DNA from: Bacteroidia bacterium
Lineage (GTDB): Bacteria > Bacteroidota > Bacteroidia > Bacteroidales > Prolixibacteraceae
Direction of reading: 5' to 3'
DNA: 64,000 nt
Assembly: GCA_026391655.1 (NCBI GenBank)
Contig: JAPLDR010000124.1
Span: 26,828 to 90,827 of the forward strand
Positions within the stretch are counted from its first letter, which is position 1. The number at the start of each line of letters is the position of its first letter. Positions 1 through 7,819 of the stretch are shown here, piece by piece. Position numbers and translations under genes: made by a program. The notes below the pieces were generated by a model. That model saw only the letters and a program-made list of their open reading frames with translations, had not been told where the DNA came from and did no database searches.

Positions 1-175
1 AGGAACAGCTATATCAAACGATAATTATTATCAGACTTTAGCAGAAACTACGAGCAACGGATTAAAGGCCTTATTTATATTACTTGCTTTAGCAGTCGGA
101 GTTGCCATCCCAATGCTCATTTCGCGTAAAGAGACCATAAAAAAGATCCGGCATAAATCAGATTCACTTGAGTAA
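1..175 (+). CDS. C-terminal end of a membrane transporter (5' truncated by window edge)
   Basis: The frame starting at base 2 is open from the window edge to a TAA at 173-175 and gives about 57 residues. A hydrophobic stretch (NGLKALFILLALAVGVAIPM) is followed by a basic, charged tail with RKETIKKIRHK. This is what the last membrane helix and cytoplasmic tail of a secondary transporter, such as an MFS sugar transporter, look like. The family cannot be fixed from the tail alone. A glycoside hydrolase follows 42 bp downstream on the same strand, so a sugar-uptake role is plausible but inferred. Confidence 0.5.
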   Translation, partial: GTAISNDNYYQTLAETTSNGLKALFILLALAVGVAIPMLISRKETIKKIRHKSDSLE

Positions 176-217
176 TATTCGATTAATAACCAAAATTTCA
201 ACAACCAAATAAGAATT

Positions 218-1330
218 ATGAAAAAACTTATATTTATATCCATACTATTAATTATAAACCATATAGTATTCTCACAAACCACATCCGTTTACCATCAAAA
301 GAGAAAAACGACAATTTCAATTTCAGGTGAGAAATTTCTCATCAACGATATCCCGACGTTCCAGGGTAAATCATGGAAAGGATACCCTTTAGAGGGACTT
401 TTACCTAATTCGCGAATGGTTCAGGGAATTTTCGATGATTTAAATAAAGAAACCTTTCCGCTTTGGTATTACCCGGACCTTAAAACCTGGGATGCCGAAA
501 GAAATACAAACGAATTTATTCAGAAAATGCCAACCTGGAAGAAAAAAGGGCTTCTGGCTTTTACAATCAACCTGCAAGGCGGTAGTCCACAGGGTTATTC
601 AAAAGATCAACCATGGGAAAATACAGCAATTGATGAATCAGGCAATCTTCGGGTAGCTTATATGAATCGTCTCGAAAAAATTCTGGATCGTAGCGATGAA
701 TTGGGAATGGTTGCTATTCTTGGCATTTTTTATTTTGGTCAGGATGAAAGAATTAAAGGTGAAGATGCCGTTAAACTTGCCGTACAAAATACATTAAAAT
801 GGCTCTCGGATCGAAGGTACACCAACGTTTTAATCGAAATAAACAACGAATGCAATGTAAGATACGATCATACAATTCTTCAACCTGAACGAATTCATGA
901 ACTGATTGAAATGGCGAAAAAACCTTCAGAAATTGGGATTCGATACCTTGTCAGTACCAGTTATGGCGGAGGAACAATCCCATCTCCCGCTGTCGTCAAA
1001 TCTTCCGACTTTATTCTGCTTCACGGCAATGGAGTCGGAAATCCAGCCGATATTATCGAAATGGTGAGTAAAACCCGAAAAGTTGAAGGTTATTCTCCAA
1101 AACCCATCGTTTTTAATGAAGACGATCATTTCAATTTCGACAAACCCTCGAATAACTTTATCGCAGCTACAAGTGCTTATGCATCGTGGGGTTATTTCGA
1201 TTACAGAATGAAGGGCGAAGGTTATAATGAAGGTTACCAGAGTATCCCGGTAAACTGGGGAATAAGTTCGGTACGAAAAAAGGGATTTTTCGATCTGCTT
1301 GAAACCATTTTTGTCAATTCAAAAGAATAA
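218..1330 (+). CDS. Secreted clan GH-A glycoside hydrolase (cellulase-like TIM barrel)
   Basis: A 370-residue protein with a signal peptide of about 19 residues ending in VFSQ. The pattern fits clan GH-A (GH5-like) retaining glycosidases: the acid/base Glu is in EINNEC near residue 211 and the likely nucleophile Glu in VFNED near residue 301, both at the ends of hydrophobic strands as expected for beta-4 and beta-7. An aromatic-rich region (WKGYPLEG, LWYYPDLKTW) near residues 50-90 could line the sugar site. It should act in the periplasm or on the cell surface. It follows a transporter tail by 42 bp and precedes a membrane AraC regulator, which suggests a small sugar-utilisation group. The exact GH family and substrate are not determined. 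Confidence 0.7.
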   Translation: MKKLIFISILLIINHIVFSQTTSVYHQKRKTTISISGEKFLINDIPTFQGKSWKGYPLEGLLPNSRMVQGIFDDLNKETFPLWYYPDLKTWDAERNTNEFIQKMPTWKKKGLLAFTINLQGGSPQGYSKDQPWENTAIDESGNLRVAYMNRLEKILDRSDELGMVAILGIFYFGQDERIKGEDAVKLAVQNTLKWLSDRRYTNVLIEINNECNVRYDHTILQPERIHELIEMAKKPSEIGIRYLVSTSYGGGTIPSPAVVKSSDFILLHGNGVGNPADIIEMVSKTRKVEGYSPKPIVFNEDDHFNFDKPSNNFIAATSAYASWGYFDYRMKGEGYNEGYQSIPVNWGISSVRKKGFFDLLETIFVNSKE

Positions 1331-1473
1331 ACCGTTACCGAAATAACTATTTAAAGATTAATAAGCAATTAAAACAGTGGAAAAAGTACTTTTAGCTTTA
1401 ATGCTCACAAATTCAAACAACAAAAAGAAAATAATATTTTATGACTAAAATCCTGTTTTTATTGAATTAATAG

Positions 1474-1481
1474 TATTTTTG
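1474..1481 (+). promoter_or_regulatory. Candidate -7 promoter box for the AraC regulator
   Basis: TATTTTTG matches the Bacteroidota TAnnTTTG -7 consensus and lies 24 bp before the ATG at 1506. No well-spaced -33 TTG was found, so the call rests on the -7 box and its position. Confidence 0.35.
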
Positions 1482-1505
1482 ACTTGCTTAAATTAACCAA
1501 ATTAT

Positions 1506-2651
1506 ATGCTTCTTGAGTTCATAGGATACTTTTCATTCTTTAATCTCTTGTTACTGGCCATCATCTACTTCTTCAAAAAAGATTCAGTTGCGTCAGGAAC
1601 AAGAATACTGGCCTATTGGCTGGCTTCGGTTGCTTATACCCAACTTATACTCACCCTTTTTTATACACATGATATTGAAAAAGTTAAATATCTTGCTTAC
1701 TCAGAAGCCATTGTGTTTTACATGTCGATGCCGCTGTTTTACTTTTACATACTCAGGTTAACAAATAGTCAGGACTCTTTATCTCACATGCGTTGGTTTC
1801 ATTTTGTTCCATTGATTCCAGGATTGATTTATTGGGGAGTTCATAACTCACTTTCTCCGGAGGAACAGCTTATCTCTATCAGAACTGCTTATTGTGGTCC
1901 TTTGCGCGACGAATGGCTTAATATAATCGGGATTTGTCTTCAGATATTTTATATTCGATTGGCATACAAAACAATACAGAATTTCGTCAGCAAGGCAAAA
2001 CTCACTTTATCAAACGTCGACAAAGTTGAGATCAAGTGGGTGCAATTTATGCTGACTTCCTTTCTATTCATTGCAATTTTCTACATCTCATTGTGTATTT
2101 TAATAAACAACAAAAGAATCATAGATCTTGTAACAATTCTTAGTTTTGATCTGTTTTTCTTTCTGATTTTTGTGAAGCATTTAGTTCATCCGCCAGATTA
2201 TAAATACTTTAGCCAGCTTTCGATACTTGCTGAAGAAACCATTCATTCCGGCAATAATTCTTCAATCCGATACAAAGGATTCCGGATGAGAGAAGATGAA
2301 ATTAATAATCTAAATTTCAGACTTTTGTCAATAATGGAAAATAAAAAGCCCTATCTTAATTCCGAATTGTCGCTGAGCGGACTTGCTGATATGCTGAATA
2401 CTACAACCCACAGACTCTCCTTTGTCATTAACACAACAATGGAGATGAACTATTTCGATTTTATTAATTCATATAGGATTAAAGAAGCGATGAATTTACT
2501 CCAGACTGCTCAGGAAATCGATTCAAAAATAGTTGCAATCGCGTTTGATTCAGGTTTTAATAACAGAACAAGTTTTCACCTTGCTTTTAAAAAATTTACA
2601 GGTTTAACTCCGAAAGAATACCGTGAAAAGCAGGTAAAAGTAACTGTGTAA
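1506..2651 (+). CDS. Membrane-anchored AraC-family transcriptional regulator
   Basis: A 381-residue protein. The first about 230 residues form roughly seven hydrophobic segments (for example FFNLLLLAIIYFF, FYMSMPLFYFYILRL, LTSFLFIAIFYISLCILI). The C-terminal about 100 residues are an AraC/XylS double helix-turn-helix: LSLSGLADMLNTTTHRLSFV is the first HTH, and IVAIAFDSGFNNRTSFHLAF with FTGLTPKEYR is the signature second HTH. This architecture, a multi-helix sensor joined directly to a DNA-binding domain, is common in Bacteroidota. It probably senses a membrane or periplasmic signal; the signal and targets are unknown. The hydrolase gene upstream on the same strand is a possible target. The ATG is preceded by a -7 box. 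Confidence 0.8.
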   Translation: MLLEFIGYFSFFNLLLLAIIYFFKKDSVASGTRILAYWLASVAYTQLILTLFYTHDIEKVKYLAYSEAIVFYMSMPLFYFYILRLTNSQDSLSHMRWFHFVPLIPGLIYWGVHNSLSPEEQLISIRTAYCGPLRDEWLNIIGICLQIFYIRLAYKTIQNFVSKAKLTLSNVDKVEIKWVQFMLTSFLFIAIFYISLCILINNKRIIDLVTILSFDLFFFLIFVKHLVHPPDYKYFSQLSILAEETIHSGNNSSIRYKGFRMREDEINNLNFRLLSIMENKKPYLNSELSLSGLADMLNTTTHRLSFVINTTMEMNYFDFINSYRIKEAMNLLQTAQEIDSKIVAIAFDSGFNNRTSFHLAFKKFTGLTPKEYREKQVKVTV

Positions 2652-2677
2652 TTTGTACTGCAGTTTATCGGTTAATC

Positions 2678-3484
2678 TTATGGAAAAATAATCACCCTTT
2701 TATCTTTATACACATTAGCGATGTGTAGAATTTCGGGTGTTTCGTCATTCAGTTTTAAGAACAAATCAAGCCCCTTTCGCTTTGAATCGTCGAAAACTAA
2801 ACTAAGATTTTTATAAAAATAATCCTTTAATTGATAATCGGGGTAAATCTTTTCACATTCGTCAATCACTTCCTCTAATTGGAGTAATCCATCTGCAAGA
2901 GCCATATTAAACTCAGAAACAAATTCAATATCAATTGGTTTATTGGCAATCCAGCAGGCAAAAACAAAATCGAAACCAGTATAATTTTTCCATGCTTCCC
3001 CAAGATCATAACAATAAGCAAACCTTTTCTCTGTTTCGAAAACCCGATCACCTATTACAACGATTGCTGTGTTTTTATCAATACTACTTTCGATATATCC
3101 CTGTTGCCCATTTTCCCAGACTGGATTTATTTTCCAAAAATACCTGGCAAGAATGCGTACGAGCTGCACGGATGTTCTTGATTGATAATCCAAAACTATA
3201 TTAGTAATTTCAGGCAACGGAACATTGCTTAATAAAACTACCGTACGAACTTTACCGGAAGATGCGATGCAGTAATTAGAAATAATCTGCGCGTTCGGAA
3301 CATCAGCGATTGCGGCTACCGGAATCAAACCGATATCAGCAAGATCGGTAGTAAGCTTTGTAGCACATAAGGATGGAATATCAAGAGAAAGTTCAATTCG
3401 ATTGATCAAATCCGAATGTTGAAGTCCATATACGAAAGGCCTGGTATTGAGGTATGAAACAGCTGAAATTCTTATTTTATTCAT
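2678..3484 (-). CDS. mqnA: Chorismate dehydratase MqnA (futalosine menaquinone pathway)
   Basis: A 268-residue cytosolic protein of the MqnA/MqnD periplasmic-binding-protein fold. It would convert chorismate to 3-enolpyruvylbenzoate, the first step of futalosine-dependent menaquinone synthesis. Recognised by the N-terminal SAVSYLNTRPFVYGL, the DIGLIPVAAI block, the LDYQSRTSVQL motif and VIGDRVF, all typical of MqnA. The longer frame begins 7 codons upstream, but the ATG at 3482-3484 (MNKIRISAVSYLN) matches the family start. It is divergent from purB and shares its intergenic region. It implies the cell makes menaquinone by the futalosine route; other mqn genes are not in this window. Confidence 0.85.
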   Translation of the reverse strand: MNKIRISAVSYLNTRPFVYGLQHSDLINRIELSLDIPSLCATKLTTDLADIGLIPVAAIADVPNAQIISNYCIASSGKVRTVVLLSNVPLPEITNIVLDYQSRTSVQLVRILARYFWKINPVWENGQQGYIESSIDKNTAIVVIGDRVFETEKRFAYCYDLGEAWKNYTGFDFVFACWIANKPIDIEFVSEFNMALADGLLQLEEVIDECEKIYPDYQLKDYFYKNLSLVFDDSKRKGLDLFLKLNDETPEILHIANVYKDKRVIIFP

Positions 3485-3580
3485 AATTGAAATTTTCAAA
3501 AACAAACATACTAAAGTTTTCAGTAATTACTTATGACTATGCTTTGACCAATGGGAATAATCACTTTTCACAGATTTTAT

Positions 3581-3588
3581 TAACTTTG
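3581..3588 (+). promoter_or_regulatory. Candidate -7 promoter box for purB
   Basis: TAACTTTG matches the Bacteroidota TAnnTTTG consensus and lies 24 bp upstream of the purB ATG at 3613. It also argues against the longer upstream start at 3487. Confidence 0.45.
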
Positions 3589-3612
3589 CATAAACAGATT
3601 AAGTTAAAAACA

Positions 3613-4962
3613 ATGGAATTACAGATCTTAACTGCCATTTCACCTGTCGATGGAAGATACCGTGACAAAGTAGAAGAACTTGGCGACTATTTCTCGGAAT
3701 TTGCCTTGATTAAATACCGGGTGTTTGTTGAAATTGAATACTTTATCGCATTAACAGAGATACCTCTGCCCCAATTGAGCAGTTTTAACGTTGAGCTGAA
3801 GTCTGGCTTGCGCAACATATACGATTCGTTTGATTTAAATGATGCCCGGAGAATTAAAGAGATCGAGAAAGTGACAAATCACGACGTCAAAGCAGTCGAG
3901 TATTTTCTAAAAGAAAAGTTCGACAGTTTAGGTCTCGAAAAATTTAAAGAATTTATTCATTTCGGACTAACCTCGCAGGACATCAACAATACCGCTGTTC
4001 CGTGCTCGTTGCGCGATGCAATTCAAAATGTTTATATCCCGTTAGTTGATGAATTGATTGCCAAACTCGAAGGAATGGCTTTCGCGTGGGAAGACGTTTC
4101 GATGTTGGCCAAGACCCACGGACAACCGGCTTCCCCTACCCGACTGGGAAAAGAGATTAAAGTATTTATCGAAAGACTTAACGTACAGGTAGAGCTGTTG
4201 AAGGGAATTCCATGTTATGCCAAATTTGGGGGAGCGACCGGAAATTTCAACGCACACCACGTTGCCTATCCATTAATAGACTGGGTCGATTTCGCCAATA
4301 ACTTTGTACGCGATGCCCTTCATCTGGAACGTTCGCAGGCCACAACCCAGATTGCCCATTACGATAATTATGGCGCTATTTTCGATAATATGAAGCGAAT
4401 AAATACGAGACTTATTGATTTTGACCGTGATTTCTGGACCTATATATCCATGAATTACTTCAAACAGCAAATTAAAAAAGGGGAAATTGGTTCATCGGCG
4501 ATGCCACATAAAATCAATCCTATTGATTTCGAGAATTCAGAAGGAAACCTGGGTATTGCCAATGCAATATTTGAACACCTTTCGGCCAAGCTGCCAATTT
4601 CGCGTTTGCAACGCGATCTCACTGATTCCACTGTTTTACGGAATATTGGTGTACCATTAGCCCATACTATTCTGGCAATCAAATCAACCTTAAAAGGGTT
4701 AGATAAACTTCTGCTAAATACAGAAGTGATTGAGCGTGATCTTGAAGATAACTGGGCAGTTGTAGCCGAAGCTATTCAGACCATCCTTCGCCGCGAATCT
4801 TATCCGAATCCTTTCGAAGCGTTGAAAGATCTGACACGTGTAAACCGAAAAATAGACCGCGAAGTAATTCACGAATTCATTGATAAATTAGCAGTTAGCG
4901 AGGAGATCAAGAATGAGTTAAAACATATTACTCCTCATAATTACACAGGAGTAGCTATTTAA
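3613..4962 (+). CDS. purB: Adenylosuccinate lyase
   Basis: A 449-residue enzyme, close to the 456 of E. coli PurB. It cleaves SAICAR to AICAR and adenylosuccinate to AMP in purine synthesis. The fumarate-lyase superfamily signature GSSAMPHKIN sits near residues 293-302. Other conserved blocks are the N-terminal AISPVDGRY, TSQDINNTAVP and TRLGKEIK after KTHGQPASPT. The frame is open from 3487, but the ATG at 3613 (MELQILTAISPVDGRY) is chosen because it matches the family start and lies just after a promoter box. It looks full length, in contrast to the frameshifted purH in this window. Confidence 0.95.
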   Translation: MELQILTAISPVDGRYRDKVEELGDYFSEFALIKYRVFVEIEYFIALTEIPLPQLSSFNVELKSGLRNIYDSFDLNDARRIKEIEKVTNHDVKAVEYFLKEKFDSLGLEKFKEFIHFGLTSQDINNTAVPCSLRDAIQNVYIPLVDELIAKLEGMAFAWEDVSMLAKTHGQPASPTRLGKEIKVFIERLNVQVELLKGIPCYAKFGGATGNFNAHHVAYPLIDWVDFANNFVRDALHLERSQATTQIAHYDNYGAIFDNMKRINTRLIDFDRDFWTYISMNYFKQQIKKGEIGSSAMPHKINPIDFENSEGNLGIANAIFEHLSAKLPISRLQRDLTDSTVLRNIGVPLAHTILAIKSTLKGLDKLLLNTEVIERDLEDNWAVVAEAIQTILRRESYPNPFEALKDLTRVNRKIDREVIHEFIDKLAVSEEIKNELKHITPHNYTGVAI

Positions 4963-5026
4963 TAATTAATCACTTAAATTCGTCCGGTTTTTTTGTTAAC
5001 TGTTCAGAAACTAATACTATACAATT

Positions 5027-6850
5027 GTGAAAGGTCTCTACCTTCTTTTAAGGCGTTTTATTTATCCCTACAAACGCTATGTAATTGGCGCATTTATATT
5101 TAATCTACTCGGCGCACTTTTTGGTTCTTTTCAGTTTGCGGCTCTTAAACCTGTTCTGGAGTTGTTGTTCGGAATACAAAAAGAGGTCATTGTAAAACCT
5201 GCAGAGTGGATGTTAACAATTGATAGTATCAGAGACAATATCATGTTTGAATTAAGTGATATTATTCACAAATTTGGATCTGAAAAAGCACTCATATATA
5301 TCGGAATTTTCCTGATTATCATGGTATTTTTGAAGGTTGCATTTACTTATCTTGCTTTGTATGTACTGGTTCCATTACGAAATGGTGTAGTACGGGATAT
5401 CAGAAATCAGATTTACCTGAAGATACTTGAACTTCCGATCGGTTTTTTTTCGGAAGAACGCAAAGGAGATATTATTGCGCGAATGACCGGTGATGTGCAG
5501 GAAATTGACAATTCCATCATGAGTTCACTTGAAATGATACTGAAGGAACCGCTTATCATTATTATTTCATTGGCTTTTATGATTTATATGTCTCCGGAGC
5601 TCACGCTTTTTGTTTTTCTACTGTTACCTGTTGTCGGTTATCTAATAGGTAAGGTAGGTAAAAGCCTGAAAAAACCCTCCATGCGCGGACAAAATAAAAT
5701 GGGCGAATTACTTTCAACCATCGAAGAATCGCTATCGGGACTCCGTATTATCAAGGCATTCAATGCTGAGAAAAAGGTACACCAGCATTTCAATAAGCAA
5801 AACACGGAATACTACCACATTATGAATAGCTTAATGTGGCGTCGGTACCTTGCACACCCCATGAGTGAATTCCTTGGGACAATCGTGATTGTTATCGTAT
5901 TATGGTATGGAGGAAAATTGGTTTTAAGCAATAACAGCAATTTATCGCCTGCAGGATTCCTGGTCTACCTGGTTTTCTTTTACAGCATAATTAATCCGGC
6001 AAAATCCTTTACAACAGCCTTTTACGCTATTCAGAAAGGGCTTGCTTCAATGGAAAGGATTGACAAGGTCATGATGGCCGAAAACAATATTATTGACAAA
6101 GAAAATCCTCAGTCAGTTAACACTTTTACTTCTCAGATCGAATATAAAGATGTTACTTTCCGCTACATTGAAGATGACGTTTTGAAGAAGGTAAATCTCA
6201 CCATACCAATCGGCAAAACCATTGCTTTAGTCGGGCAATCGGGATCAGGAAAATCCACCTTTGTTGATTTACTTCCCCGTTTTTATGATGTCAGCGAAGG
6301 TCAGATTATGGTTGATGGAGTTGATATCCGCGACTATAAAATCGCCGATCTTAGAGGACTTATGGGAAATGTAAATCAGGATCCTATTCTGTTCAACGAT
6401 ACTTTCTTTAATAACATCTCCTTCGGAGTTGAGAATGCCACATTGGAACAGGTGGAGAACGCGGCCAGAGTCGCCAATGCCCATGATTTTATAATTGCAA
6501 CATCTGAGGGATATCAATCGAATATCGGCGATCGCGGAGGAAAACTATCCGGAGGGCAACGACAACGCGTTTCAATTGCCCGTGCAGTACTCAAAAATCC
6601 CCCGATTCTAATACTCGACGAGGCAACGTCAGCTCTAGATACAGAATCGGAAAAACTGGTTCAGGAAGCGATCGAAAACCTCATGAAAAATCGCACATCG
6701 ATCGTTATCGCTCACCGTTTGTCAACGATTAAAAATGCTGACCTCATTTGTGTATTTCACGAAGGGGAAATTGTCGAAAGGGGAAATCACGATGAACTTC
6801 TCGTTTTGGATGGTATTTATAAAAAGCTTCACGGTATGCAAAACTTTTAA
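5027..6850 (+). CDS. msbA: ABC exporter, MsbA-like (fused permease and ATPase)
   Basis: A 607-residue half-transporter. Residues 1-330 carry six predicted membrane helices with the type I exporter permease pattern. The C-terminal half is the ATPase, with Walker A GQSGSGKST near 403, ABC signature LSGGQRQR near 507, Walker B ILILDEATSALD near 527 and the H-loop IVIAHRLST. In Bacteroidota such proteins are usually assigned to lipid A-core flipping, and the length fits. Substrate is inferred from the family; a multidrug role cannot be excluded. The start is GTG at 5027, since no ATG lies nearby in frame. It follows purB by 64 bp and ends at a strong bidirectional terminator. Confidence 0.8.
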   Translation: MKGLYLLLRRFIYPYKRYVIGAFIFNLLGALFGSFQFAALKPVLELLFGIQKEVIVKPAEWMLTIDSIRDNIMFELSDIIHKFGSEKALIYIGIFLIIMVFLKVAFTYLALYVLVPLRNGVVRDIRNQIYLKILELPIGFFSEERKGDIIARMTGDVQEIDNSIMSSLEMILKEPLIIIISLAFMIYMSPELTLFVFLLLPVVGYLIGKVGKSLKKPSMRGQNKMGELLSTIEESLSGLRIIKAFNAEKKVHQHFNKQNTEYYHIMNSLMWRRYLAHPMSEFLGTIVIVIVLWYGGKLVLSNNSNLSPAGFLVYLVFFYSIINPAKSFTTAFYAIQKGLASMERIDKVMMAENNIIDKENPQSVNTFTSQIEYKDVTFRYIEDDVLKKVNLTIPIGKTIALVGQSGSGKSTFVDLLPRFYDVSEGQIMVDGVDIRDYKIADLRGLMGNVNQDPILFNDTFFNNISFGVENATLEQVENAARVANAHDFIIATSEGYQSNIGDRGGKLSGGQRQRVSIARAVLKNPPILILDEATSALDTESEKLVQEAIENLMKNRTSIVIAHRLSTIKNADLICVFHEGEIVERGNHDELLVLDGIYKKLHGMQNF

Positions 6851-6857
6851 TCAATCA

Positions 6858-6905
6858 TATATCAATTAAAAGAGGGGGTTTTAGCCCCCTCTTTTAATTG
6901 ATATA
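6858..6905. terminator. Bidirectional terminator between the MsbA-like exporter and the HU gene
   Basis: A perfect 21-bp inverted repeat (6858-6878 with 6885-6905) encloses the 6-nt loop TTTTAG. The stem has a GC-rich core (GAGGGGG/CCCCCTC) flanked by A/T tracts on both sides, so it can work in both directions between two convergent genes. Confidence 0.85.
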
Positions 6906-6911
6906 CAGCGT

Positions 6912-7184
6912 TTACTGAACTTCGTCGTTTAGTTCACTGCCAGCTTTGAATTTGACAATTTTTTTCTTCCCAATTTCAAGTTTCGCACCAGTTTGCGGAT
7001 TCCTCCCCAAACGAGCAGGTCTTTCCAAAACTGAAAAAGTACCAAATCCTACAAGCGCAATTTTTTCGCCTTGTTTCAGCTGTTCTCCGGTCGTTTTAAT
7101 AAAAGCATCAACTGCTTTTCGGGCATCCACTTTAGTCAATCCTGATTCTACAGCGACTGCATCAATTAATTGAGTTTTGTTCAT
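6912..7184 (-). CDS. HU/IHF-family DNA-binding protein
   Basis: A 90-residue histone-like protein, the standard HU length. The N-terminal helices begin MNKTQLIDAVAVESGL and the DNA-binding arm region contains the signature GFGTFSVLERPARLGRNPQT. The proline at the arm tip that intercalates into bent DNA lies in RNPQTG. It compacts and bends DNA as a dimer in the nucleoid. It is transcribed toward the MsbA-like gene and shares its terminator. Confidence 0.93.
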   Translation of the reverse strand: MNKTQLIDAVAVESGLTKVDARKAVDAFIKTTGEQLKQGEKIALVGFGTFSVLERPARLGRNPQTGAKLEIGKKKIVKFKAGSELNDEVQ

Positions 7185-7291
7185 AGTAAAATAAATAATT
7201 TAAATAGTTAAATGAAGCTTCAGATTTGCGGAAATTTAAGGATATTCAGGCAATTATGCAAAATATATTATGAATTTTTTTAATTTAGGGA

Positions 7292-7317
7292 CAAAAGATG
7301 TTATTAAACATCTTTTG
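7292..7317. other. Perfect 11-bp inverted repeat in the HU/tRNA intergenic region
   Basis: CAAAAGATGTT at 7292-7302 and AACATCTTTTG at 7307-7317 surround the loop ATTA. It lies about 110 bp upstream of the HU start and about 150 bp upstream of tRNA-Ser. There is no T-run on either side, so an operator-like palindrome is as likely as a terminator. Confidence 0.4.
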
Positions 7318-7427
7318 AAGGTCAATTCTATTCGGAATTAATAATAAGTAAGTTCAAAAAAATATTTATGAAATATAAATTTCAACCGTTTTATTTGTTT
7401 TAAGCGTTTAAAAATAATCTCAAATGA

Positions 7428-7458
7428 TTTTGGCGATTCAAATAAAAGTATACTTTTG
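7428..7458 (+). promoter_or_regulatory. Promoter of the tRNA-Ser/tRNA-Trp unit
   Basis: TTTTG at 7428-7432 and TACTTTTG at 7451-7458 match the Bacteroidota -33 and -7 (TAnnTTTG) elements with an 18-nt spacer. The mature tRNA-Ser begins 11 bp after the -7 box. Confidence 0.65.
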
Positions 7459-7468
7459 CACACGTTTT

Positions 7469-7553
7469 GGAGAGATGGCAGAGTGGTCGATTGCGGCGGT
7501 CTTGAAAACCGTTGTACCGAGAGGTACCGGGGGTTCGAATCCCTCTCTCTCCG
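7469..7553 (+). tRNA. tRNA-Ser (anticodon TGA)
   Basis: 85 nt. The acceptor GGAGAGA (7469-7475) pairs with TCTCTCC (7546-7552), with discriminator G at 7553. The anticodon loop CTTGAAA gives TGA. There is a long variable arm (GTACCGAGAGGTAC), as expected for a class II serine tRNA, and the T-loop is GGTTCGAATCC. CCA is not encoded. Confidence 0.95.
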
Positions 7554-7558
7554 CACTT

Positions 7559-7631
7559 ACGGGTGTAGCTCAGTTGGTAGAGCACTGGTCTCCAAAACCA
7601 GGTGTCGGGCGTTCGAGTCGCTCCTCCCGTG
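7559..7631 (+). tRNA. tRNA-Trp (anticodon CCA)
   Basis: 73 nt, 5 bp after tRNA-Ser. The anticodon loop CTCCAAA gives CCA. The D-arm is AGCTCAGTTGGTAGAGC and the T-arm GGGCG-TTCGAGT-CGCTC. The acceptor ACGGGTG pairs with CTCCCGT except for a T-T mismatch at positions 6-67. Discriminator is G; CCA is not encoded. Confidence 0.92.
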
Positions 7632-7665
7632 CAAAAGCCTCAATATTCACATATTGAGGCTTTTG
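7632..7665 (+). terminator. Intrinsic terminator after the tRNA pair
   Basis: A 15-bp perfect stem, CAAAAGCCTCAATAT with ATATTGAGGCTTTTG, around the loop TCAC and followed by TCTTT, directly after tRNA-Trp. Confidence 0.85.
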
Positions 7666-7819
7666 TCTTTAAATTGGCTAAATAACTGTGCAATTTTGTC
7701 CTGTTTTTGAAAAGAATTTCACTGTCTTTCTGCCACTAAGTCAGTAAACCAATTCTGGCATAAGCTTTGACTTATGATTGAAACAAATTCAAAAAATATA
7801 AAAATATAAAACATAGAGT

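Noticed and set aside
7424..7710. Forward and reverse ORFs across the tRNA pair
   Set aside because: They are translations of tRNA genes and their flanks.
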